Shown one piece after another: positions 35,385 to 42,174 of a DNA stretch of 64,000 nucleotides; position 1 is the stretch's first letter, and the number at the start of each line of letters is the position of its first letter. The notes under the pieces were generated by a model. It searched no databases, was not told where the DNA came from, and saw only the letters and a list, made by a program, of their open reading frames with translations. Both the position numbers and the translations under genes were made by a program. The stretch spans positions 62,001 through 126,000 of the forward strand of contig CALSOZ010000001.1 in the NCBI GenBank assembly GCA_943788095.1, given 5' to 3'. This DNA comes from an uncultured Flavobacteriaceae bacterium. Lineage in GTDB: Bacteria > Bacteroidota > Bacteroidia > Flavobacteriales > Flavobacteriaceae.

Positions 35385-36167
35385 TCATTCAATGTAATTA
35401 ATTTCATAGTTAACATATCTTGAAGCAGTATTATTATTATTATCAAAACTTTCGACATAAATTACAGTTGGATAACCATCACCGTCCAACTGATAATTAA
35501 AATTTTTATACCCATATGAGGTTGTAGTCTTTGATACCAAATTTTGACTTTGATTACCAAAAACACCAGTCATACCAAATGCTGTTCCCCAGTAATTATG
35601 CCAACTAATCCGAAAGAATGGAATTGGGTTTATATGATCATAATATTCATATGTGGTAGTTCTAATTTCAGAACAATTAGTGTTAGAATATGTGTTTTCC
35701 TCAACCAGATTATTGTCAATCCAGACCAAAGTTCCTCCACATTCATCTGGGTTATAAATTGGCGCATCTCCAGTTGCTGATATTAAGTAACCATTTACAA
35801 ATGTTAAATTTGTATCATCATATAGTCCATCATCGTTAATAGGAATATCAGCAGAACTACCATTTGCTGAAAGAGAAATTATATTTTCACTATAGTCTAT
35901 TTGATAATTCATAATATCATAATTATCATCTTCATTGGTAACCGAACAGTTTGTTTCATAATATTGTGTTTGAAATGAAGTTATTCTATTTTGATTGTCG
36001 TAAAACAACCAAAGATTGTATGTATTCTCACAACTTGGAGATATCACCGTTATACTTTCTATTAACTTTTGTGCGCTTGTATTATTTGAATTATTGTCAC
36101 TAGAATCACTTTCATCACTACTACAAGCGAAAATTAGAAAGGCGGAGAGTAAGAGTAGTTTTTTCAT
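35385..36167 (-). CDS. element-encoded lipoprotein, array member 5
   Basis: A 260-residue lipoprotein: MKKLLLLSAFLIFACSSDE with lipobox Cys15, a Ser/Asp/Asn-rich linker, then a beta-rich domain with YDNQNRITSFQTQYYE and repeated strand-turn patterns (NLWLFYDNQNR, TTYEYYDHINP, FNYQLDGDGYPTVIYVE). The pattern resembles DUF4595-like lipoproteins of Bacteroidota and Rhs-type strand repeats, but I cannot assign a family. Its leader contains AAACCAACTAAATG, close to the leader motif of other array members. Confidence 0.7.
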   Translation of the reverse strand: MKKLLLLSAFLIFACSSDESDSSDNNSNNTSAQKLIESITVISPSCENTYNLWLFYDNQNRITSFQTQYYETNCSVTNEDDNYDIMNYQIDYSENIISLSANGSSADIPINDDGLYDDTNLTFVNGYLISATGDAPIYNPDECGGTLVWIDNNLVEENTYSNTNCSEIRTTTYEYYDHINPIPFFRISWHNYWGTAFGMTGVFGNQSQNLVSKTTTSYGYKNFNYQLDGDGYPTVIYVESFDNNNNTASRYVNYEINYIE

Positions 36168-36211
36168 TTAGTTGGTTTTTAATAAACTTTTTAGTTGATG
36201 AAGTTATACCA

Positions 36212-36763
36212 TCAGAAACTTTTAATGATGAGAGATGCTGAGCCATTATTAAACCACACTTCAATATAATTGGAATTTACAGAACAATTATACCAGCGAT
36301 AATAATTAATTTGAATGTTATTTTGATTATAATCTGTTCTAAAATTATCACCCTGGTCGTCCAAAAGACTACTTATCGACTCATATGAATCACCAACAGA
36401 AATGGAAGAATAATTAGATTGATTTACATTATTTGTACAAGAATTATTAGGGAAGTATTTAACTTTAAGTTGTAAAATTTCATCATTTTGAAACCAACAT
36501 TCAATCCGATTATTCCCCCCGTCACAATATTCCCAACTGTAGAATTTCATAACATTATCTAAACCTAAGTTATCAGTCCTAAAATTATTACCATCAACTT
36601 CCATTAAGTTAGCGACTTGAGAATAATTCATATTAAAGTTGATTTGGTTAAATTTTAAATTTGCATTGTCAAGGTCACAATTTGAATTATTACTATCGGT
36701 TGAAGATTCATCACTTGAACAAGCAAAGATTAATAAAGCGGAGAGTAAGAGTAGTTTTCTCAT
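36212..36763 (-). CDS. lipoprotein with two tandem BamE/BLIP-like repeats, array member 4
   Basis: A 183-residue lipoprotein (MRKLLLLSALLIFACSSDE, Cys15). The mature part holds two repeats of about 70 residues with the same plan: FNMNYSQVANLMEVDGNNFRTD then FYSWEYC, IECWFQNDEILQLKVKYF; and VGDSYESISSLLDDQGDNFRTD then YYRWYNC, IEVWFNNGSASLIIKSF (segments abridged). The opening helix pair plus Y-x-W strand fits the BamE/SmpA and beta-lactamase-inhibitor-protein (BLIP) fold, and two copies in tandem is the BLIP layout. The frame extends 18 codons upstream, but the shared signal peptide and a -7 box at 36785 fix this start. Confidence 0.75.
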   Translation of the reverse strand: MRKLLLLSALLIFACSSDESSTDSNNSNCDLDNANLKFNQINFNMNYSQVANLMEVDGNNFRTDNLGLDNVMKFYSWEYCDGGNNRIECWFQNDEILQLKVKYFPNNSCTNNVNQSNYSSISVGDSYESISSLLDDQGDNFRTDYNQNNIQINYYRWYNCSVNSNYIEVWFNNGSASLIIKSF

Positions 36764-36784
36764 AACTAAATTGGTTTTATACTT

Positions 36785-36792
36785 CAAATATA
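36785..36792 (-). promoter_or_regulatory. -7 box of the BLIP-like lipoprotein gene (TATATTTG)
   Basis: Perfect TAnnTTTG on the minus strand, followed by GAAGTATAAAACCAATTT, nearly the same leader as upstream of array member 1. It rules out the longer upstream start of the downstream gene. Confidence 0.65.
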
Positions 36793-36802
36793 ACAAAATT
36801 AA

Positions 36803-36934
36803 ATAGACAACATTCAATGCAGATATGTTGCCTTTAAATTAACCGAAAACAGCGTTAAAACCATTATCAGTATAGAACGAATAGATAAACCACAGGAAAC
36901 TACTGAATTACCAATAACTAAGGTTAGTAAATAA
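36803..36934 (+). pseudogene. possible orphan C-terminal coding fragment
   Basis: In the gap between two minus-strand lipoprotein genes, the plus strand encodes RYVAFKLTENSVKTIISIER and IDKPQETTELPITKVSK before a TAA, preceded by an in-frame stop and without a start codon. The composition looks like a real protein end (basic and polar, ending in Lys). It may be debris of an element gene. It could also be chance, as 43 codons is short. Confidence 0.25.
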
Positions 36935-36985
36935 AGACGGGACTGCACAGGGCGGCTCCTTGTAAGAAATCTCTATCTACAATAA

Positions 36986-37690
36986 TTAATCACAATCTAC
37001 ACGCTCAAACCAAGAATCAGTTATAGGTAAAAAATACCATTCTTCATTACAATAATCTCCTTCATTCTCTATTATAATTTCATCTTGCCCATAAAATCCA
37101 CCTGACACTGTTAATATTCTTTGTCCATTAATAGTTTCTATAAACCAATCGTATTCAGCTGTAGCATCTGAAATAGACCAATCAAATTGATTATTAAAAT
37201 CTATTGGTATTCGGTACATATTTCCTTGGTTTGAATATTCCCCTGTACCTGAGTTAACGATGAAAGCTAAACTTCCAAATGGTATTTCCAACCATTTACC
37301 AGCAAAAATAAAATCGTTTTCTTCTGTAGAAAAACTAACCTCATTGCTATAAAACTCGCCTAATGTATTCGTTAAAAAAGACCTTACATAATAAGTAGTG
37401 TTAGGAGTTAAGCCCTCAATAGTAGTCGTGATGTTAGTCCCATTTACATTAACTTGTGTATCCTCTAACGTGGGTTGTATTTCTGTAGAATAAACAAACC
37501 CTTGTTCAGTGTTATTAGGCACGTCACAGTTCTCTGATACGATACTTATAACACCATTTAAAGTAGCAGAAGTTTCTGTTATATCAGTTACTTCATTAGT
37601 TTCTAAAGTAGGCTCGTAAACACACGGGTTTCCTTCGTCATCTGAACAAGCGAAGATGAATAAAGCGGAGAGTAAGAGTAGTTTTTTCAT
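36986..37690 (-). CDS. lipoprotein with fibronectin-III-like domain, array member 3
   Basis: A 234-residue lipoprotein (MKKLLLLSALFIFACSDDE, Cys15). Residues 28-123 are a fibronectin-III-like domain typical of Bacteroidota surface proteins (VTDITETSATLNGVIS, GFVYSTEIQPTLED, IEGLTPNTTYYVRSFLTNTLG). The C-terminal 105 residues (FAGKWLEIPFGSLAFIVN, WYFLPITDSWFERVDCD) are unrecognised and contain a Cys pair near the end. Its ATG overlaps the stop of the preceding gene by one base (TAATG), so translation is coupled. Confidence 0.75.
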   Translation of the reverse strand: MKKLLLLSALFIFACSDDEGNPCVYEPTLETNEVTDITETSATLNGVISIVSENCDVPNNTEQGFVYSTEIQPTLEDTQVNVNGTNITTTIEGLTPNTTYYVRSFLTNTLGEFYSNEVSFSTEENDFIFAGKWLEIPFGSLAFIVNSGTGEYSNQGNMYRIPIDFNNQFDWSISDATAEYDWFIETINGQRILTVSGGFYGQDEIIIENEGDYCNEEWYFLPITDSWFERVDCD

Positions 37691-38418
37691 TAGTCTAAAT
37701 ATGTTATTTCAACATTTATATTTTCTCGGTCAAACCAATTACTTGATGTAATGAAAGTAGGATAATTAAAATCATTATAAGTATAAGTTGCTATCTGCTC
37801 GTTGCCGTTGTAAGAGTGTGATAAAAGATTATTAGCGTATCCAAAGGGTAAAGGATAATTAAATAACGGGCTAAAATACCAATGTAAACCCTCAATGTTT
37901 TTAAATGGATAATTTTTGTTGTCATAAATCATTGAGCCATTTAAATTTATGTTACCATTCAAATCAAGTTCAAAAGTAATTGTACTGCCATCTGAATTGG
38001 GAGTTGATTGTGATGATTGAGTTACAGTACCATTCTCGTTGTATGTAAATGTAGATATGTGGTCATAACCGCCATAATAAAAGTTAGTAGAAATTAGTTT
38101 TCCCGTATCATCGTAATCAAAAGTTCTATAATTCCCATTTGGACTACTTGTTTCAACGATTTTACCATTATCGTCATACAAAAAATTAACTTCAATATTG
38201 CCTGATAAATTATCTGTTATATTTAATATCCTATTGGTGTTATTATAATAGTTGTACGAAGCATCGATTTGAAGTTCCTCGCCCTCAAATAAAACAGAAG
38301 TAACAATTCTACTTACTAATTTGTTATTATCATTGTTATTGTTATCATTTGTATCTGAACCATCATCGTCTGAACAAGCGAAAATGAATAAAGCGGTAAG
38401 TATTAAAATTCTTTTCAT
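37690..38418 (-). CDS. element-encoded lipoprotein, array member 2
   Basis: A 242-residue lipoprotein (MKRILILTALFIFACSDDD, Cys15) with an Asp/Asn-rich linker. The mature part is a series of strand-turn-strand units with Rhs/YD-like character (FLYDDNGKIVETSSPNG, FDYDDTGKLISTNFYYGG, FTYNENGTVTQSS), as in DUF4595-like lipoproteins. The start codon abuts the stop of array member 1 (TAAATG), so the three genes form one operon. Confidence 0.72.
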   Translation of the reverse strand: MKRILILTALFIFACSDDDGSDTNDNNNNDNNKLVSRIVTSVLFEGEELQIDASYNYYNNTNRILNITDNLSGNIEVNFLYDDNGKIVETSSPNGNYRTFDYDDTGKLISTNFYYGGYDHISTFTYNENGTVTQSSQSTPNSDGSTITFELDLNGNINLNGSMIYDNKNYPFKNIEGLHWYFSPLFNYPLPFGYANNLLSHSYNGNEQIATYTYNDFNYPTFITSSNWFDRENINVEITYLD

Positions 38419-39306
38419 TTAGTTTGTGTATTCAAATTCTAAAGTCCAGATGTTTTCTACAGGGTCAGAATAAGTGTCGTCCCAGCTATTATAGGATATA
38501 TCTGTTCGTGTAATCGTTAAAAAGCGAACATATCCGTCATCATTTAATATGTAGTCATACTCATATTTATTGCTACTGGTTAAACCATTTTGATTGTAAT
38601 ATTGCACAAATGCTTGTGATGGAAGATTTTTACTACTGCGTCCACAATGTAAAAACAATATATGATAACCATCATTAAGTGAATATTCTCCTCCTACAAA
38701 TAATTCTGACTTGTTTAGTTGGTCACTATATTGAAATGTTATGGTAGAGCTATCGTGATATTGGCTTTGGTGGTCTCTTTCAATTGAAATTAAATTATCA
38801 TTATCCCAACTTAAAGTTGAAATAACATCATAATCATCTGGATACTCATTTAGTGTAGTTTTTGTTAAATACCCATTAGTATATTCAAAATCCCATCCTA
38901 ACCAGCCATCACTTTGTCTTTGAGGGACTGAAGTTATATTGCCATCACTATCTAGAGGACATTCTAGAGCAATAGTTCCGACTTGATTGATAATTAAATA
39001 GTTTTCGGTGTACTCATAATTAATTTCATACCACCTATCATAATCTGCATACCCCCAATCATTTTCATAGCAATTAAATTCATATGTTCTAGCAAGAGCA
39101 GAACTTAATTTATTATTAGCGTATGTAAACTTTATACTGTCGCCCTTCACCCAACTAGAACAGGTTTGAATGTCGTGAATTCCCATTTGTGAGATACGTT
39201 TTTCTAAAGACGGATTTGTGGAGTTATTATCATTTGTGTCCGAACTATCGTCATCGCTGCAAGAAAATAGTGCAAAAGCTAAAAATAAATAAAATAATTT
39301 CTTCAT
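38419..39306 (-). CDS. element-encoded lipoprotein, array member 1
   Basis: A 295-residue lipoprotein (MKKLFYLFLAFALFSCSDDD, Cys16) with a low-complexity linker. The mature part again shows short beta units (FTYANNKLSSALARTYEF, FEYTNGYLTKTTLNEYP, STLSWDNDNLISIERD) and is a distant relative in plan of array member 2, though without clear sequence identity. It is first in the operon, behind a perfect -7 box. The target or partner is unknown. Confidence 0.72.
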   Translation of the reverse strand: MKKLFYLFLAFALFSCSDDDSSDTNDNNSTNPSLEKRISQMGIHDIQTCSSWVKGDSIKFTYANNKLSSALARTYEFNCYENDWGYADYDRWYEINYEYTENYLIINQVGTIALECPLDSDGNITSVPQRQSDGWLGWDFEYTNGYLTKTTLNEYPDDYDVISTLSWDNDNLISIERDHQSQYHDSSTITFQYSDQLNKSELFVGGEYSLNDGYHILFLHCGRSSKNLPSQAFVQYYNQNGLTSSNKYEYDYILNDDGYVRFLTITRTDISYNSWDDTYSDPVENIWTLEFEYTN

Positions 39307-39326
39307 AATTAAATTGGTTTATACCT

Positions 39327-39334
39327 CAAAGATA
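39327..39334 (-). promoter_or_regulatory. -7 box of the lipoprotein operon (TATCTTTG)
   Basis: Perfect TAnnTTTG on the minus strand followed by GAGGTATAAACCAATTT and the start codon 20 bp downstream. It drives array members 1 to 3. Confidence 0.65.
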
Positions 39335-39437
39335 ACAAAAAACATTTCATAGAATTAGTCCAAGTTAAGTACATATTAGCTCAGTAGCTTTGGAACAAAG
39401 CGTGTTGAGAAAACGGCTAAAAGCGAAAAGAACAGAA

Positions 39438-39458
39438 ATGTCTGTCAAATGTCTGTCA
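39438..39458 (+). repeat. right-end paired GTCTGTCA motif
   Basis: Two copies of GTCTGTCA in a 21-bp block that differs at one base from the block at the left end, in the same orientation, also preceded by AAGAACAGA. It lies 98 bp inside the right attachment repeat. It is probably a recombinase arm site. Confidence 0.65.
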
Positions 39459-39556
39459 GTTTTTAGTAAATTTGTCCTGTTCTTTGAGATGTTTAAAAAT
39501 TAAGTAATAGATGGCTTTTAGTAGCTTTTCGAGACTGGTTAGAGAGTGAGAGCCAT

Positions 39557-39654
39557 AAAAAAAGCCCTTACATTGCTGTAAAGGCTTTATAACTAGCTCC
39601 TCCTCTTAGGCTCGAACTAAGGACCCTCTGATTAACAGTCAGATGCTCTAACCA
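39557..39654. repeat. right 98-bp attachment-site repeat
   Basis: Partner of the left repeat, with one mismatch. It supplies the 3' 58 bases of the functional tRNA-Asn and its terminator hairpin (AAAGCC..TTACA/TGTAA..GGCTTT, 39557-39585). These bases came from the element and replaced the chromosomal ones. Confidence 0.9.
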
Positions 39655-39670
39655 ACTGAGCTAAGGAGGA
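39597..39670 (-). tRNA. tRNA-Asn (anticodon GTT), integration target
   Basis: On the minus strand: acceptor TCCTCCT/AGGAGGA, D-arm AGCTCAGTTGGTTAGAGC, anticodon arm TCTGA-CTGTTAA-TCAGA with anticodon GTT, and T-arm ending TTCGAGCCTAAG. Discriminator base G, no encoded CCA. The first 16 bases are outside the repeat and are the original chromosome; the rest is restored by the element. A hairpin terminator follows. Confidence 0.96.
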
Positions 39671-39739
39671 GTGTTTTCGCTGTTGCGAGCGCAAATATAT
39701 AGTATTTTTTATTCTATACAAATAGAAATTTAAAAATAT

Positions 39740-41080
39740 TTAATCAAAAACGGCTTTAAAAATATCGTTCCCATTGGCAAACAACACCAGTGCAATCAAA
39801 ATAAAGAATCCTGCCGTTTGTGCATACTCCATAAACTTGTCGCTTGGTTTGCGTCCTGAGACCATTTCGTAGATTAAAAACATCACATGTCCACCGTCTA
39901 AAGCAGGAATTGGCAATAGGTTCAATACCCCTAGCATAATCGATAAAAAGGCGGTAATACCCCAAAATGCTTCCCAACTCCAAGTGTCTGGAAAAATATC
40001 AAAGATGGCTTTAAATCCGCCAACGCCTTTGTAAGCACCTGTACTGGGTGAGAAAATAAGTTTTAACTGCCCCCAATATGACGACATCTGTGAGGTAAAA
40101 CGATCCAAACCAACCCCCACACTCTCGCTAAAGGTATAAGAATTTTCTACAATTTTATAGTAACCCAGATCTTGTATATCAGAATAATTACCCCCTCTAT
40201 AAATACCTAATTTTCCATCCGCATCAAGACGAAGTAGTTTGTTAATTGTTTTTCCATCTCTTAAAACAGTTGCATTGACCATTTGTCCTTTATAGGCTGG
40301 TGCCAATGCCTCAAATTCATCATAATACTTAATGGGTGTATTCGCTAAACTTGTGATGACATCACCCGCTTGTAAATCCTGGTCTTTGTTTAAAGAAGTT
40401 TCTTCTACACTACCCACCATAAATGGCTGTCTCAATTCAAAAAAGGAGCGGCTTTTACTACTACTCAATTGACCTAAAAAGTTTTCTGGGAACGTTGCGG
40501 TCATTGGAACGCCATCGCGTTCAAAACTAACGACTTGCGCTTCTATGAGGTGTTTTCTCAAATCCGAATACTTAATAATTTCATGCTCATTAATCGCTGT
40601 GATATTATCGCCTGTTTGTAACCCATATTCTATCAACAAAGGGTTTGTAATCAAATACCCATCTTTGATGCTCCTAGCATCAATATCCGAATCGCCATAC
40701 GAAAACGCCATAAAAATATAAATTACTGCTGCCAATATAAAATTCACCGTCACACCCCCCAACATGATGATCAAACGTTGCCAAGACGGCTTCGAACGAA
40801 ATTCCCAAGGTTGTGGCTCTTGTGCCATTTGCTCTTTGTCCATGCTCTCGTCGATCATTCCCGAGATTTTGACATAGCCACCCAAAGGCAACCAACCGAT
40901 CCCGTAAACGGTATCGCCAATTTTCTTTTTAAACAAAGAATATTTGACATCGAAAAATAAATAGAACTTTTCGACGCGGGTTTTAAATAATTTGGCCGGA
41001 ATAAAATGGCCTAATTCGTGCAGCACAATCAATAACGAAAGACTCAATAAAAACTGTGATATTTTGATAACAAATTCCAT
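39740..41080 (-). CDS. rseP: site-2 intramembrane zinc metalloprotease RseP
   Basis: A 446-residue inner-membrane protease that cleaves anti-sigma factors and signal-peptide remnants. The zinc motif HELGH is in the first helix (LIVLHELGHFIPAK), one or two PDZ domains lie in the periplasmic loop (about 130-320, GLQTGDNITAINEHEI and DLQAGDVITSLANTPI), and the last helices hold NLLPIPALDGGH with the third metal ligand Asp. Length and order fit RseP/EcfE. It is divergent from the SCO gene. Confidence 0.94.
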   Translation of the reverse strand: MEFVIKISQFLLSLSLLIVLHELGHFIPAKLFKTRVEKFYLFFDVKYSLFKKKIGDTVYGIGWLPLGGYVKISGMIDESMDKEQMAQEPQPWEFRSKPSWQRLIIMLGGVTVNFILAAVIYIFMAFSYGDSDIDARSIKDGYLITNPLLIEYGLQTGDNITAINEHEIIKYSDLRKHLIEAQVVSFERDGVPMTATFPENFLGQLSSSKSRSFFELRQPFMVGSVEETSLNKDQDLQAGDVITSLANTPIKYYDEFEALAPAYKGQMVNATVLRDGKTINKLLRLDADGKLGIYRGGNYSDIQDLGYYKIVENSYTFSESVGVGLDRFTSQMSSYWGQLKLIFSPSTGAYKGVGGFKAIFDIFPDTWSWEAFWGITAFLSIMLGVLNLLPIPALDGGHVMFLIYEMVSGRKPSDKFMEYAQTAGFFILIALVLFANGNDIFKAVFD

Positions 41081-41194
41081 GTCGTATGTGTAGGATTAAG
41101 TGAACAAATGTAAAGTTTTCAGTTTAGAAACAAAAACTTTATTCACATGCTTCATTTTTAGATAAATATATTCCAGATTCCCTGTTCTGTGTCG

Positions 41195-41202
41195 TACTTT
41201 TG
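41195..41202 (+). promoter_or_regulatory. -7 box of the SCO gene (TACTTTTG)
   Basis: Perfect TAnnTTTG, 20 bp before the chosen ATG. A TTG codon nine bases upstream of that ATG is in frame but would leave a very short leader. Confidence 0.5.
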
Positions 41203-41222
41203 TAAACCATAACTTGAACCTT

Positions 41223-41897
41223 ATGATTTCCTTTTTTAAAAAATATAAACTCTTCATTACCACGCTCTTTGTGCTGTCTTGCATTATTATTACATTGTTT
41301 TATAACATTCTGAATCCTGTAAAAGTATTGCCTATTTATCAACCGGCGCAGGTGAATTATGAATTGGTAGACAGTACCATTCAGCATCAAAAAAAATACC
41401 ATCGTATTGCCGATTTTAGCTTAATCAATCAAAATGGAGACACGATTACACAAGAATTTTACAAGAATAAAATCTATATAGCCGATTTTTTCTTTACGAC
41501 TTGCCAGACCATCTGCCCCATTATGACCGATCATATGTACGACATTCAAAAGCAAACCATTAGCGATCCTGAAGTGTTGCTACTATCACATTCCGTAACC
41601 CCTGAAATTGATTCAGTTGCACAGCTCAAACGCTACGCCAAAAAAAAGTTGGTCAATGCCTCAAAATGGAATTTGGTCACTGGCGATAAAAAACAAATTT
41701 ATGAGTTGGCACGCAAATCCTATCTGGCAGTCAAAGATGCAGGCGATGGCGGCCCTTACGACATGATTCATACCGAAAACTTTATGTTGATTGATAAAAA
41801 GCGTCAAATTCGGGGGTTTTACGACGGAACCGACTCTGAAGAAATTGACCGCCTTCTTGAAGATATAAAAATTTTGAAAGCATCGTATAAAAACTAA
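41223..41897 (+). CDS. SCO1/SenC family copper chaperone
   Basis: A 224-residue protein anchored by an N-terminal helix (LFITTLFVLSCIIITLFY), with a thioredoxin-fold domain outside the membrane. Copper-binding residues are the CxxxC of TTCQTICPIM and the conserved His in MIHTENFML. SCO proteins deliver copper to the CuA centre of cytochrome oxidase or maintain thiols. It is followed by feoA, but 43 bp and a separate promoter lie between. Confidence 0.92.
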   Translation: MISFFKKYKLFITTLFVLSCIIITLFYNILNPVKVLPIYQPAQVNYELVDSTIQHQKKYHRIADFSLINQNGDTITQEFYKNKIYIADFFFTTCQTICPIMTDHMYDIQKQTISDPEVLLLSHSVTPEIDSVAQLKRYAKKKLVNASKWNLVTGDKKQIYELARKSYLAVKDAGDGGPYDMIHTENFMLIDKKRQIRGFYDGTDSEEIDRLLEDIKILKASYKN

Positions 41898-41906
41898 TCT
41901 TTTCAG

Positions 41907-41914
41907 TACTTTTG
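41907..41914 (+). promoter_or_regulatory. -7 box of the feo operon (TACTTTTG)
   Basis: Perfect TAnnTTTG 26 bp before the feoA ATG. I found no clear Fur box in this short gap. Confidence 0.5.
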
Positions 41915-41940
41915 TTTCTTTAAAATGAATCTAAATAAGC

Positions 41941-42174
41941 ATGCGCTTGACCATAGCAGATCTTAAAAAAGGTGAAAAAGGTATCATCACTGATAGCTCT
42001 TCCGAAGACATTCCTCTAAAATTATTAGAAATGGGATGCCTTCCTGGAAATGAAGTTCATTTGCTTCAACTAGCGCCCTTTTCGGACCCTATGTATCTCA
42101 ATGTAAATGACAGTTTTTTAGCCATTAGAAAAGAAACCGCTTCCTTGATTGTAATCGAAAAAATAGATGAGTAA
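41941..42174 (+). CDS. feoA: ferrous iron transport protein A
   Basis: A 77-residue SH3-like protein with FeoA-type strands (LTIADLKKGEKGIITD, KLLEMGCLPGNEVHLLQ, DSFLAIRKETASLIVIE). It associates with and modulates the FeoB permease. Its 3' end overlaps feoB by 8 bp, which indicates translational coupling. Confidence 0.92.
   Translation: MRLTIADLKKGEKGIITDSSSEDIPLKLLEMGCLPGNEVHLLQLAPFSDPMYLNVNDSFLAIRKETASLIVIEKIDE

Larger units (their letters stand above)
32020..39654. mobile_element. 7.6-kb integrative element in tRNA-Asn
   Basis: The element lies between the truncated tRNA-Asn fragment and the intact tRNA-Asn gene, with 98-bp direct repeats at both borders. A tyrosine recombinase gene sits at the left end beside the attachment site, as in many tRNA-targeting islands, and the element supplies a new 3' half that restores the tRNA. 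Cargo: a DUF1566 surface protein, a recombinase-tail remnant, a phage-like small protein and six small exported proteins. No replication, conjugation or capsid gene is visible, so it would need a helper to move. The recombinase is frameshifted. Confidence 0.88.

Noticed and set aside
36803-36934. A functional plus-strand gene between lipoprotein genes
   Set aside because: The frame lacks a start codon and begins right after a stop, so at most it is a remnant; listed as a low-confidence fragment.
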